From NCBI RefSeq assembly GCF_013201035.1, contig NZ_CP053707.1, forward strand, positions 1,054,001 through 1,118,000: a stretch of 64,000 nucleotides of DNA, read 5' to 3'. Source of the stretch: Arthrobacter sp. NEB 688 (lineage in GTDB: Bacteria; Actinomycetota; Actinomycetes; Actinomycetales; Dermatophilaceae). Positions 8,588 to 16,945 of this stretch are shown piece by piece. The notes under the pieces were generated by a model. That model ran no database searches and was not told where the DNA came from. It saw only the letters and a list, made by a program, of their open reading frames with translations. How positions within the stretch are numbered: position 1 is the first letter of the stretch; the number at the start of each line of letters is the position of its first letter. The position numbers were made by a program, and so were the translations under genes.

Positions 8588-9715
8588 GTGACGGATGGGA
8601 GCGCTCCCACGGTGACCGGCCCTCCTGAGGTCGGCCACCGTCCGCACCCGTCCGGCACCCGTGCCGCGGCCGCCGTGTGGGAACCCGGCCGCGGCACGGG
8701 AGCCGGGCGGCCTCCCACCCTCGCCGAGGTCGCGGCCCATGCGGGGGTGGGCCGCGGCACCGCGTCGCGCGTGCTCAACGACTCCCCGCAGGTCAGCCCA
8801 TCGGCGCGCGCGGCCGTCCTCGCCGCGGTCGCCGAGCTCGGTTACGTGCCCAACCGGGCCGCGCGCTCGCTCGTCACGCGGCGCACCGACACCGTCGTCC
8901 TCGTCGTCTCCGAGCCCGAGGAGCGGGTGTTCGGCGAGCCCTACTTCGCCGGCATCGTCCGCGGCATCGGCGAGCGCCTCACCGAGGCGGGGCTCCAGCT
9001 CGTCCTGACGATGGCCGGCGCCGCCGGCGGGCGCGAGCGGGCCGCGGCCTACCTCACCGAGCAGCACGTCGACGGCGTCCTCCTGCTCTCGCTGCACGCC
9101 GAGGACCCGCTGCCCGCGCTGCTCGAGGGCCGCGGGGTGCCGACGGTCTGCGGTGGCAGCCCGGCGACCGGCCGCCCGGACTACGTCGTCGACATCGACA
9201 ACCTCGCCGGCGGACGCAGCGCCGTCGACCACCTCGTCTCCACTGGCCGACGGCGCCTGGCCGTGCTCGCCGGCCCCCAGGACATGTCCTCGGGGCGCGA
9301 CCGGCTCGTCGGGGCGCTCGACGCCGCCGAGGCCGCGGGGCTCGACCGCGCCGAGGTCGCCGTGGCCGTCGGCGACTACTCCGAGGAGAGCGGGCGCCGG
9401 GCGATGGCCGAGGTGCTGGCCGCCGGTCCGCCCCCGGACGGTGTCTTCGCCGCGTCCGACCTCATGGCCGTCGGCGCCCTGCGGGTCCTGCGCGAGGCCG
9501 GCCTCGACGTGCCCACCGACGTCGGGCTCGTCGGCTTCGACGACGCCCCGGTCTGCCGCCACACCGACCCCGAGCTGACGAGCGTGCGCCAGCCGGTCGC
9601 GCGGATGGGCCGGGTCATGGTCGAGGTCCTGCTCGGCCGCATCGCCGGGCGCGAGGTCCCGCCCGACACCGTCCTCCAGACGCGCCTGGTCGTCAGGGGC
9701 TCGACGGCCCGCTGA
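8588..9715 (+). CDS. LacI-family regulator, CebR-like
   Basis: A 375-residue repressor: LacI helix-turn-helix (PTLAEVAAHAGVGRGTASRVLN) preceded by an unusually long 45-residue N-terminal tail, then a periplasmic-binding-like sugar domain (SEPEERVFGEPYFAGI ... FAASDLMAVGALRVL ... SVRQPVARMG). The wording of the HTH and of the FGEPYF and SVRQP segments resembles actinobacterial CebR, the cellobiose-responsive repressor. A perfect CebR-type operator lies at 8596-8609, inside the frame if GTG 8588 is the start; GTG 8612, two bases after the operator, is an equally plausible start. Autorepression is likely. No sugar transport or glycosidase gene is adjacent. Its 3' end overlaps the convergent oxygenase gene by 23 bases. 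Confidence 0.85.
   Translation: MTDGSAPTVTGPPEVGHRPHPSGTRAAAAVWEPGRGTGAGRPPTLAEVAAHAGVGRGTASRVLNDSPQVSPSARAAVLAAVAELGYVPNRAARSLVTRRTDTVVLVVSEPEERVFGEPYFAGIVRGIGERLTEAGLQLVLTMAGAAGGRERAAAYLTEQHVDGVLLLSLHAEDPLPALLEGRGVPTVCGGSPATGRPDYVVDIDNLAGGRSAVDHLVSTGRRRLAVLAGPQDMSSGRDRLVGALDAAEAAGLDRAEVAVAVGDYSEESGRRAMAEVLAAGPPPDGVFAASDLMAVGALRVLREAGLDVPTDVGLVGFDDAPVCRHTDPELTSVRQPVARMGRVMVEVLLGRIAGREVPPDTVLQTRLVVRGSTAR
8596..8609. promoter_or_regulatory. CebR-type operator TGGGAGCGCTCCCA
   Basis: A perfect 14-bp palindrome identical to the operator described for Streptomyces CebR, located at the extreme 5' end of the CebR-like gene itself. Expected role: autoregulation relieved by cello-oligosaccharides. 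Confidence 0.75.
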
Positions 9716-10928
9716 CGAGCACGCCGGCGAGGGCCAGCCGGCGGCGCAGGCGCGGCGCGAGGTCGTCCGGGGCCGAGCTCCCGGCGAGCAGCGCCCCGAC
9801 CTCGGCCGCGTCGGCCGAGTCCAGCGCCACCCGCCCGACCCGCGTGACGAGCGTCGGTCCCTCCCACCGGGCGGCGAGCCCGTCGCGGACCCGCCAGCGC
9901 GGGCCGACCTCGGCGTCGGCGGCGGCGTGCTGCGCGAGCACCCCCAGCGGCTCGGCCCGCTCGGCCGCCCGCGCCCCCCGGGCCAGGGCGGCCGCGAGGT
10001 CCTCGTCGCGCACGGCGTCGAGCGCGGCGAGGACGCTCTCGCGCAGCGCCTCCCGGGCGCTCGCGACGGTCCGGGGGTCGAGCACGTCGACGCCCGGGGG
10101 CAGGGCCCGTCGCAGCGCGAGGTCGTCGTCGAGGACGCGGCCGACGGCGGCCAGCAGGTCGTCCGCGAGGGTCCGACGGGTCCAGACGTGCACGCCGAAG
10201 GTCAGGTGGATGCTCGTGCCGCCGAGGGCGGTCGCCGAGTGCAGCCAGCCCCGGGGCAGGTAGAGGCAGTCGCCGGGGGCGAGCACGGCGTCGACGACCG
10301 GCTCCTGCTCGGCGGCGGCCCGGACGTCGTCGCGGTGGTCGGTCCACGGCTGGCCGCGCAGCGGCGCCTCGAGGACGGGCGGCCGCACGCGCCAGTGCTT
10401 CTCGCCGGCCACCTGCACGACGAAGACGTCGTGGACGTCGTAGTGGTCGTCGAAGCCGCGGTTCTGCGGCGGCGTGACGTACGCGTTGACCTGCACGGGG
10501 TGGCTGAGGGCCGACGACAGCCCACGGGCGGTGTCGGACACCGGCGCCCACGTCCGGTGCAGGCCCTGGAGGACGATGGTCGCGCCGTCGGCGAAGTGCC
10601 GCAGCACGCGGTCCTCGCTCACCTGGTCGGTGATGCTCGCGCCGACCCCGCCGCCGAGGGTCAGCTCGCGCGCGTCGAGCGTCGCGCCGTCCTTGGCCAT
10701 CCGCAGGAACGGCGTGCGCAGCGCCCGGCGCGAGAGCAGCTCGTCGACCGCGTCGGCCCCGAAGCCGTGGGTCGGCGCGGGCAGGTCGGCGGCCCGGGTG
10801 AGCAGCGGGGCGCGGTCCCAGTGCTCGGCCGCGAAGCGCTCCGGGGGCAGGGCGACGAACGGCCCGAGCCCCCGGCCGGCCCCCGAGGGGACCGGGGCCG
10901 GGGGCCCGGGGTCGTGCACGTCGGTCAT
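9693..10928 (-). CDS. JmjC/cupin-type 2-oxoglutarate oxygenase (ribosomal-oxygenase-like)
   Basis: A 411-residue protein of the cupin-4/JmjC family to which ribosomal oxygenases (YcfD/RoxA, MINA53, NO66) belong. An N-terminal helical part precedes the JmjC barrel with the iron-binding H-x-D at H162/D164 in the motif GFDDHYDVHDVFVVQVAG, then GDCLYLPRGWLH and a distal His in SIHLTFGV; a C-terminal winged-helix-like region follows. These enzymes hydroxylate Arg or His side chains in ribosomal proteins. Here the start codon overlaps the stop of the upstream acidic repeat protein by one base (TGATG), so the two are translationally coupled, which raises the possibility that the small protein is its substrate. 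Confidence 0.82.
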   Translation of the reverse strand: MTDVHDPGPPAPVPSGAGRGLGPFVALPPERFAAEHWDRAPLLTRAADLPAPTHGFGADAVDELLSRRALRTPFLRMAKDGATLDARELTLGGGVGASITDQVSEDRVLRHFADGATIVLQGLHRTWAPVSDTARGLSSALSHPVQVNAYVTPPQNRGFDDHYDVHDVFVVQVAGEKHWRVRPPVLEAPLRGQPWTDHRDDVRAAAEQEPVVDAVLAPGDCLYLPRGWLHSATALGGTSIHLTFGVHVWTRRTLADDLLAAVGRVLDDDLALRRALPPGVDVLDPRTVASAREALRESVLAALDAVRDEDLAAALARGARAAERAEPLGVLAQHAAADAEVGPRWRVRDGLAARWEGPTLVTRVGRVALDSADAAEVGALLAGSSAPDDLAPRLRRRLALAGVLVSGPSSP

Positions 10929-11188
10929 CAGGACCCGTCGGCCCCGCCGTCGGCGCCACCGTCGTGCTCGCCGGGCGCACCCGGCTCGCCGGCGCCGCTG
11001 TCGGCCGGACCCTCGGCGTCGCCGTCGGCGCCACCGTCCTCCTGGCCGGGGACGGTCTCCTGGCCCGCGCCGCTGTCGGCGGGACCCTCGGCGCCGGCGC
11101 CGCCGTCCGCGCCGCCGTCGTGCTCGCCGGGGATGCCGGGAGCGCCGGCGTCGCTGTCGGCCGGTCCTTCGGTCGGGTTCTCGCTCAT
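10928..11188 (-). CDS. Small acidic three-repeat protein coupled to the JmjC oxygenase
   Basis: An 86-residue protein made almost wholly of Gly, Ala, Asp, Glu, Pro and Ser, with about 21 acidic and no basic, aromatic or Cys residues. Three imperfect repeats of about 25-28 residues start at residues 7, 34 and 59, each beginning EGPADS and ending DGGADG; repeats 1 and 3 contain PGEHDGG with a single His, which is Q-E in repeat 2. No signal peptide or fold is recognised. Its stop overlaps the ATG of the JmjC gene. It may be a disordered substrate or multi-core precursor of that oxygenase; alternatively a low-complexity protein without that link. I do not know its function. Confidence 0.7.
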   Translation of the reverse strand: MSENPTEGPADSDAGAPGIPGEHDGGADGGAGAEGPADSGAGQETVPGQEDGGADGDAEGPADSGAGEPGAPGEHDGGADGGADGS

Positions 11189-11294
11189 CGTGCCCACCCT
11201 TTCGCCGGGGCGCCGTTGCGGCACCCGAGTCTCCTCATCCCAGCAGGTCAGCGCGCCGTTGTGTGGCTCGCGCGCACGCTGGGACGATGGGCGC

Positions 11295-13166
11295 ATGCCC
11301 CTCGACGTCGAGCTGGCCGAGGTCCGCGACTTCCTCGCCGCGCACGAGCCGTTCGCCGGGCTGCCCCCACGCGTCCTCGCGGGGCTGCCGGCGCGGATGT
11401 CGCTCGAGTACGTGCGGCGGGGGCGCGAGCTGGTCGCGCGGGGGCAGGAGAACCACCACCTGCACGTCCTGCGGTCGGGGGCGGCCGACGTCCGCGACGC
11501 CGAGGGCACGCTCGTCGACCGCGGCGAGCCCGGCAGCTCGTTCGGGTCCATCACGCTGACGCAGGGCACCCCGTCGACCTTCTCGGTCACCGCGATCGAG
11601 GACTGCCTCGTCCTCCTCCTGCCCGAGGACGACTTCCACGCCCTCTGCCGCGAGCACCCGGCCTTCGACGCGTTCTTCGACGCCCAGCGCCGCCACCGGA
11701 TGCGGGGAGCCGTCGCCGGCCTGCACGTCTCGGCCTCGGGGCACGCCATCCTCACGACGCCGGTCCACGAGCTCGTCGCGCGCGACGTCGTCTCGGTGCC
11801 GGCGACGGCGAGCATCCGGGAGGCCGCCGCGACGATGACCGCCGAGCGCGTCTCGTCGCTCGTCGTGCTCGACGCCGGGCGGCTCGTCGGCATCCTCACC
11901 GACCGCGACCTGCGCAGCCGGGTCCTCGCGGCGGGCACCGACCCCGGGTCGGCCGTGGCCGACGTCATGACGCCCCACCCGGTGACGGCCCCGGCGGAGT
12001 CGCTGGCGTTCGAGGCGCTGCTGACGATGACGAGCCGGCACATCCACCACCTGCCGCTCGTCGACGCGGCGGGCCGGCCGGCCGGGGTCGTCACGACGAC
12101 CGACCTGCTGCGGCTGGAGGAGGCCAACCCGGTCTACCTCGCCGGCGACGTCGCCCGTCAGCCGGACGTCGAGGGCGTCGCCCGGGCGGCCTCGCGGCTG
12201 CCGCGGGTCGTCGAGGGGCTCGTCGGGCAGGACGCCTCGGCCGAGGACATCGGCCGGGTCGTCACGGCCGTCGGCGACGCCGTCGAGCGGCGGCTCATCG
12301 CCCTCGTCGAGGAGGAGATGGGACCGGCGCCGGTGCCCTACTGCTGGCTGGCGCTCGGGTCGCGGGGGCGGCTCGAGCAGGCGCTCGCCAGCGACCAGGA
12401 CACCGCGCTCGTCATCGACGACGCCGTCGACGACGCGGGCCTGGCGTGGTTCGCGACGTTCGCCGAGCGGGTCACCGAGGCCCTCGTGCGCTGCGGCCTG
12501 CCCCGGTGCTCCGGCGGGGTGATGGCGAGCAACCCCCGCTGGCGGCGGACGCTGCGCGGGTGGCGGCGCGAGCTGTCGTCGTGGGTCACCACCCCCACCC
12601 CGGAGGCGGTGCTGCACTCCTCGATCGTCTTCGACCTGCGGCCGGTCCACGGGGACGCGTCGCTGCACGCCCGCCTCCAGCAGCACGTCCTCGCGGTCAC
12701 GCCCTCGGCCCCGACCTTCCTCGCCCACCTCGCGCGGCAGGCGACGGAGCACGAGCCGCCGCTCGGCTTCTTCCGGGGCCTGGTGCTCGAGAAGGCCGGC
12801 GAGCACCGGGACCGGCTGGAGGTCAAGCGCGGCGGCATCCTCCCCGTCGTCGAGCTGGCCCGGGTCCACGCCCTCGCGACCGGGTCCCCGGCGCTCACCA
12901 CCCGCGCCCGCCTCGAGGACGCCCGGCTGGCCGGCGCGCTCGCGGACGACCTCGCCGACGACCTGCGCGACGCCTTCGAGTTCCTCGGCTACGTGCGGCT
13001 GCGCCACCAGTCCGCGCAGGTGCGGGACGGCCGGCCGCCCGACGACTTCGTCGACCCGGGGACCCTCTCCAGCTTCGAGAAGCGCCACCTGCGGGAGGCC
13101 TTCGCCATCGTCCGCTCGGCCCAGCAGGCGCTCGGGCGCCGCCACCACACCCGGTACGTCTCGTGA
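11295..13166 (+). CDS. cNMP-binding / CBS / DUF294 nucleotidyltransferase-like protein
   Basis: A 623-residue cytoplasmic signalling protein. Order of domains: cyclic-nucleotide-binding fold (about 10-130, RRGRELVARGQENHHLHVL and GSSFGSITL), two CBS motifs (about 155-280, VPATASIREAAATM, GILTDRDLR, VVTTTDLLRL), a nucleotidyltransferase-like domain (GSRGRLEQALASDQDTALV, about 355-375) and the DUF294 C-terminal domain. This is the architecture found with DnaQ-like exonucleases and acetate-metabolism genes in other bacteria, and the exonuclease follows here 10 bases downstream. The ATG at 11295 gives the cNMP domain at its N-terminus; the earlier open frame is antisense shadow of the oxygenase. 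It probably integrates adenine-nucleotide or cNMP signals. Confidence 0.88.
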   Translation: MPLDVELAEVRDFLAAHEPFAGLPPRVLAGLPARMSLEYVRRGRELVARGQENHHLHVLRSGAADVRDAEGTLVDRGEPGSSFGSITLTQGTPSTFSVTAIEDCLVLLLPEDDFHALCREHPAFDAFFDAQRRHRMRGAVAGLHVSASGHAILTTPVHELVARDVVSVPATASIREAAATMTAERVSSLVVLDAGRLVGILTDRDLRSRVLAAGTDPGSAVADVMTPHPVTAPAESLAFEALLTMTSRHIHHLPLVDAAGRPAGVVTTTDLLRLEEANPVYLAGDVARQPDVEGVARAASRLPRVVEGLVGQDASAEDIGRVVTAVGDAVERRLIALVEEEMGPAPVPYCWLALGSRGRLEQALASDQDTALVIDDAVDDAGLAWFATFAERVTEALVRCGLPRCSGGVMASNPRWRRTLRGWRRELSSWVTTPTPEAVLHSSIVFDLRPVHGDASLHARLQQHVLAVTPSAPTFLAHLARQATEHEPPLGFFRGLVLEKAGEHRDRLEVKRGGILPVVELARVHALATGSPALTTRARLEDARLAGALADDLADDLRDAFEFLGYVRLRHQSAQVRDGRPPDDFVDPGTLSSFEKRHLREAFAIVRSAQQALGRRHHTRYVS

Positions 13167-13176
13167 GCGGGGCCGC

Positions 13177-13866
13177 GTGAGCCTGCTGCGCCGCACGGTC
13201 GCCGAGCGGCGCGAGCGCGCCCTGCGCCGGGTCGCCCCCGGCCCGCTCGCCGACCTCCTCGCGTCACCGTCGCCGCCGCGCGACACCCCGCTCGCGCACC
13301 TGCCGCTGCTCGCCGTCGACGTCGAGACGACCGGGCTGGACCCGGCCCGCGACCGGGTCCTGTCGCTCGGCTGGGTGCCGGTCGACGGGGGGCGCATCGA
13401 CCTCGGCCGAGCCGGGGGGCACGTGGTCGCCGACGCGGGGGAGGTGGGGCGCAGCGCGACCGTGCACGGCATCACCGACGACGCCCTCGCCGCCGGGCTC
13501 CCGCTGGAGGAGGCGCTCGGCGCGCTCCTGCGGGCCCTCGCCGGGCGGGTGATGCTCGCGCACTTCGCCCGGGTCGAGACGACCTTCCTCGGCGCCGCGT
13601 GCGAGCGGCTCTGGGGGGCGGGGCTGCCGGTCGAGGTCGTCGACACCCTCGAGCTGGAGCGACGGGCCCTCGGCCCGGGGTGGGACGCCGCGTCCGACCC
13701 GGGGGCGCTGCGGCTGTGGACCGCCCGGGCGCGCCACGGCCTGCCGGTCTACCGGGCGCACGAGGCGGTGACCGACGCGCTCGCCTGCGCCGAGCTCTAC
13801 CTCGCGCAGCGGGCGCACCTCGAGGCCCCGGGGACGACGACGACCCTCCGCCACGTGGTGGCGTGA
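13177..13866 (+). CDS. DnaQ-like 3'-5' exonuclease
   Basis: A 229-residue DEDDh exonuclease: ExoI motif LAVDVETTGLD near residue 45, ExoII AHFARVETTFL, and ExoIII with His and Asp in YRAHEAVTDALACAELYL. It lacks polymerase-contacting domains, so it is a stand-alone exonuclease rather than a replicative proofreading subunit. GTG start at 13177, 10 bases after the DUF294 gene, implies one operon; pairing of this type of exonuclease with a DUF294 protein is widespread, function of the pair unproven. Confidence 0.87.
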   Translation: MSLLRRTVAERRERALRRVAPGPLADLLASPSPPRDTPLAHLPLLAVDVETTGLDPARDRVLSLGWVPVDGGRIDLGRAGGHVVADAGEVGRSATVHGITDDALAAGLPLEEALGALLRALAGRVMLAHFARVETTFLGAACERLWGAGLPVEVVDTLELERRALGPGWDAASDPGALRLWTARARHGLPVYRAHEAVTDALACAELYLAQRAHLEAPGTTTTLRHVVA

Positions 13867-13903
13867 GGGTCGGTCTGCGTGCTGCTGGGCCCCCGGTGGG
13901 TGC

Positions 13904-14080
13904 TCAGATGTGACGCGGGGTGGCGGACTGCGCGAGGAGGTAGATCTCGTGCGTCTCGCGGACGAGGTCGCGGTCGACCTGGCCGTCCCAGCCACGCCCG
14001 GAGAGGCGGTTGGTACGGAGGGTGCTCGCGAGGTGACGGGCCTTCTGGACGGAGAGCGATGCGGCGTTCATGACGTCCAT
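13904..14080 (-). CDS. 58-residue microprotein, unknown
   Basis: A short frame with strong G/C third-position bias and a credible ATG at 14080, reading MDVMNAASLSVQKARHLAST and onward through a basic middle to LLAQSATPRHI. It is divergent from the LysR gene across a 72-base relatively AT-rich interval and convergent with the exonuclease gene. It is predicted soluble, with two likely helices, net basic. No family recognised. A longer frame further upstream on this strand would be antisense to the LysR gene and is rejected. Confidence 0.6.
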   Translation of the reverse strand: MDVMNAASLSVQKARHLASTLRTNRLSGRGWDGQVDRDLVRETHEIYLLAQSATPRHI

Positions 14081-14152
14081 GATCCGCCTGCAGATCGTGC
14101 AGCACAACGCGACTTTGCTGAAGTATCCCGCAGTAACGCTTAACATTGGTGG
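14081..14152. promoter_or_regulatory. Divergent promoter region, microprotein / LysR
   Basis: The interval is much less GC-rich than its surroundings. Reading toward the LysR gene, TTGCTG at 14115-14120 is followed by TAACGCT and TTAACAT close to the ATG, consistent with a very short leader. Reading the other way it precedes the microprotein ATG. A LysR regulator commonly binds such divergent intervals. Confidence 0.5.
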
Positions 14153-15067
14153 ATGCTCGACCCGCACCGCCTCACGGTCTTCCGCTCGGTCGTCGCCAGC
14201 GGCTCGGTCCAGGCCGCCGCCGACAACCTCGGCCTCACCTCCTCGGCCGTCAGCCAGCACCTCGCGGCGCTCCAGCGCGAGACCGGGCTGACCCTCTTCC
14301 AGCGCTCCGGACGGGGCATCGTCCCGACCGAGGCGGCCCTCGTCCTCGACGAGCAGAGCGACGAGCCGATGAGCCAGTGGAGCCGCCTCGAGCACGTCGT
14401 CTCCGACCTGCGCGACGGCCGCTCGGGACGCCTGTCCATCGGCTACTTCGCGAGCGCCGGGTCGGCCTGGATGCCGAGCCTCGTGCGCCGGCTGACGAGC
14501 GAGTTCCCCGACCTCGTCCTCGAGCTGCGGCTCAACGAGGTCGAGCAGCGTGGCCCCCGCCCGGACCTCGACCTCGCGATCGACCCGCCGGACACCCCGC
14601 TGCCCGCCGGCCTGCGCCGCGTCGACCTCACCGACGACCCGTTCGTGGCGGTGCTCCCGCGCGACCACGCGCTCGCCGGGGAGGCGCAGATCGCGCTGAC
14701 CGACCTGCGCGGCGAGACGTGGGTGAGCAGCGACTACCCGCACGCGGTCGGGCACCGCCTGCTGGTGGCGGCCTGCGCGGCGGTCGGGCTGCGGCCCCGC
14801 TTCACGGTGCAGGCCCAGGACCACCACACGGCCATCGGCTTCGTGGCGGCCGGCGTCGGCGTCTCGGTGATGCCGGGCCTCGCGGCGCGAGGACTGCCGC
14901 CGTCGGTCGTGCGCGTCGACCTCGCCCCGCCGGCGCCGGTGCGCCACCTCTCGGCCGTCGTGCGCCAGCTCGGGGCCTCGAGCGCCCCGGCCGAGCGCGC
15001 GGTGCAGCTCCTCGAGGAGCTCATCTCGCACCCGGCCTGGTCCCCGCGGCGGCGCTCGGCGCGCTGA
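14153..15067 (+). CDS. LysR-family transcriptional regulator
   Basis: A 304-residue regulator with the N-terminal winged helix (RLTVFRSVVASGSVQAAADN, SSAVSQHLAALQRETG, residues 6-60) and a LysR substrate-binding domain from about 90 to the end (GRLSIGYFASAGSAWMPSLV). The ATG at 14153 gives the standard N-terminus. It is convergent with the electron-transfer cluster that ends at 15092 and divergent from the microprotein; which of these it regulates is not evident. Confidence 0.88.
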   Translation: MLDPHRLTVFRSVVASGSVQAAADNLGLTSSAVSQHLAALQRETGLTLFQRSGRGIVPTEAALVLDEQSDEPMSQWSRLEHVVSDLRDGRSGRLSIGYFASAGSAWMPSLVRRLTSEFPDLVLELRLNEVEQRGPRPDLDLAIDPPDTPLPAGLRRVDLTDDPFVAVLPRDHALAGEAQIALTDLRGETWVSSDYPHAVGHRLLVAACAAVGLRPRFTVQAQDHHTAIGFVAAGVGVSVMPGLAARGLPPSVVRVDLAPPAPVRHLSAVVRQLGASSAPAERAVQLLEELISHPAWSPRRRSAR

Positions 15068-15091
15068 GGCGGCCGGTCCGCGCGCGGCGGG

Positions 15092-15304
15092 TCAGCGGCG
15101 GTCGGACCAGTAGAGGGCGCGGGCCGGGCAGAAGGCGAGGGCGCGGTCGCCGTCCGGTCGGGGCACGTGCGCGTCGTCGACGACGGGGTAGCCCCACTCG
15201 TCGAGGCGGACCCGCCCGGCCAGGAGCGTGGCGCAGACCCCGTGGCCGGTGCAGGCGACGCGGTCGACCCGCAGCGCCGGGGCGGGCTCAGGCGTGGTGG
15301 GCAC
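15092..15304 (-). CDS. Small ferredoxin, probably [3Fe-4S]
   Basis: A 70-residue ferredoxin. Cysteines in VACTGHGVCAT and CPARALYW give the pattern C-x5-C ... CP, where the position between the first two that is Cys in [4Fe-4S] ferredoxins is His, as in P450-type [3Fe-4S] ferredoxins. The ORF start overlaps the end of the NuoF-like gene by 17 bases, so it is the last gene of the redox operon and its expected role is electron transfer to or from the NuoF-like protein. No P450 is in the window. Confidence 0.85.
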   Translation of the reverse strand: MPTTPEPAPALRVDRVACTGHGVCATLLAGRVRLDEWGYPVVDDAHVPRPDGDRALAFCPARALYWSDRR

Positions 15305-16391
15305 GGGTGCTCCTCTCGTGCGCCGGGCAGGTCCCGGCGGCGTGGGCGTCGAGGTGGGGGCCGAGCGCCCGCAGCGCCGAGGCGGCGAAGTGCGAGACGC
15401 CGTCGGGGAAGCGGCAGGCCCCGCGGTCGGGCAGCAGGCCCGCGTGCCGGCGCACCTCGTGCACGGCGGCGGGGCCGGGGTCGGCGGCGAGGCGGTCCCA
15501 GGCGGCGGCGAGCGCCGGCACCCCGAACATGCACGGACCGCACTGCCCGGCGGTCTCCCCGGCGGCGTACCGCAGGTACCCGCCGACGGTGCGGACGGGG
15601 CAGCGCTGCGGGTCGAGGACGTCGACGACCCCCGGCCCGATCGTGGCGCCCACCGTCGCGAGGTCCTCGCCGGTCCAGCGCAGCGCCCGGAGGGAGCGCA
15701 GCGGGACGAGCGCCCCGCCGAGGCCCCCGACGACGACGTGCTCGGCGCCCTCCTGCGGCGCGGCGGCCGCGAGGAGGTCGGCGACCGGCACCCCGGCGCG
15801 CGTCTCGAGGACGCCGGGCCACGCGACGGCGCCGGTCAGGGTGACCAGGCGGGGCCCGGGCTCGGCGTCGGTGCCGACCGAGCGGAACCACGCCGGCCCG
15901 TGGGTCGCGACCTGGGCGATGCGCCACACGGTCTCGGCGTTGAGGACGACGGTCGGCGGCACGCGGCGACCCTGGGCGTCCCGGCCGCCCGTGACGAAGG
16001 GGCGGCGCTTGGTCATCGGGCGCGCCAGGCCGCCCTGCGCGGCGGAGACGAGGGCGCTCTCCTCCGAGGAGACGTAGCGCCCCGGGATCTCGAGCACGTC
16101 GAGGCCCGCGGCGGCGAGCAGCGCGGCGGTGCGCGAGCCCCGGTGGGTGGCGAAGCGGATGCTCCGGCCCCGGCCGGGCGCGACGAGGTGGGCTCCCTCG
16201 ACGAGCTCGGCGAGGTGGTGCTCGACGACGAAGGCATCCTTGGCGGCGCCGACCTCGCCGTCGCAGGCGTTGACGACGAGGTGGGCGCCGTGGTCGTGGG
16301 CGGCCGCGACCTTGACGCCGGTGCTGAACGCCGCGCCGCCCCGGCCGGTCAGCCCGGCGGCGTGCAGGTCCTCGACGAGGCTCACGACCAC
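15288..16391 (-). CDS. NuoF-like (51-kDa Complex I family) NADH/FMN/Fe-S protein
   Basis: A 367-residue flavoprotein related to NuoF and to hydrogenase or formate-dehydrogenase diaphorase subunits. It shows the FMN/NADH motif GRGGAAFSTGVK at residues 16-27, NACDGEVGAAKD, SLBB-like middle (TLTGAVAWPGVLE), and the C-terminal Fe-S segment with CGPCMFG plus a later Cys in RGACRFPDG. It is shorter than NuoF (about 430 residues) and is not in a nuo operon. Together with the membrane haem protein upstream and the ferredoxin downstream it probably links NAD(P)H to a membrane electron chain. Overlaps the upstream gene by 10 bases. Confidence 0.82.
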   Translation of the reverse strand: MVVSLVEDLHAAGLTGRGGAAFSTGVKVAAAHDHGAHLVVNACDGEVGAAKDAFVVEHHLAELVEGAHLVAPGRGRSIRFATHRGSRTAALLAAAGLDVLEIPGRYVSSEESALVSAAQGGLARPMTKRRPFVTGGRDAQGRRVPPTVVLNAETVWRIAQVATHGPAWFRSVGTDAEPGPRLVTLTGAVAWPGVLETRAGVPVADLLAAAAPQEGAEHVVVGGLGGALVPLRSLRALRWTGEDLATVGATIGPGVVDVLDPQRCPVRTVGGYLRYAAGETAGQCGPCMFGVPALAAAWDRLAADPGPAAVHEVRRHAGLLPDRGACRFPDGVSHFAASALRALGPHLDAHAAGTCPAHERSTRAHHA

Positions 16392-16945
16392 TCACCCCCG
16401 AGGACGACGTCGCGGCGGGCCCGGTCGGCGTGCGTGGCGAGCAGGCGCCACACGACGGCCGCGACGCCGACGGCCCCGCACGCCGCGGTGACGGCCCGCA
16501 GGCCCGGCTGGTCGGAGGTGCCGAGCGCGAAGCCGTGCACGAGGGCGCTCGGCCAGAGGGCGTAGGTGGCCCGGTGCACCCACCGCCAGGCGCGCTCGGG
16601 CAGGTGCGGCCGCAGCCACGAGGTCGCCGCGACGACGGCCAGCAGGTCGAGCGCGAGCGTGCCGAGCCCGACCCAGAACCGCTCGTAGCCGCTCGTGAAC
16701 GGCAGCACGGCGGAGACGGCGTCGATGCTCACGTAGGTCTCGGCGACGGCCGTCGCGACGTGGACGGTGACGAAGGTGAGCATCCCGAGGGAGAGCCAGC
16801 GGTGCACGGCCATGACGACGGTCGCGGACTCGCCGTGCGGCCGGCGCCGGCCGGCGGTGACGACGCCGAGGTCGACGACGGCGGTGAGCAGGACGATGCT
16901 CGCGACGCCGGTCGCGCGCGAGAGGTACCAGAGTGCCTCGTTCAC
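16382..16945 (-). CDS. Ferric-reductase-like transmembrane haem b protein
   Basis: A 187-residue membrane protein with five to six hydrophobic segments. Two helices each hold a His pair spaced 13-14 residues apart (AVHRWLSLGMLTFVTVHVA and WVHRATYALWPSALVHG), the arrangement that binds two stacked b haems in ferric-reductase-like domains. It has no flavin or NADPH domain of its own. The GTG start at 16945 overlaps the stop of the ApbE gene (GTGA). Its place between ApbE and a NuoF-like protein suggests that it moves electrons across the membrane. Confidence 0.85.
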   Translation of the reverse strand: MNEALWYLSRATGVASIVLLTAVVDLGVVTAGRRRPHGESATVVMAVHRWLSLGMLTFVTVHVATAVAETYVSIDAVSAVLPFTSGYERFWVGLGTLALDLLAVVAATSWLRPHLPERAWRWVHRATYALWPSALVHGFALGTSDQPGLRAVTAACGAVGVAAVVWRLLATHADRARRDVVLGGEWS

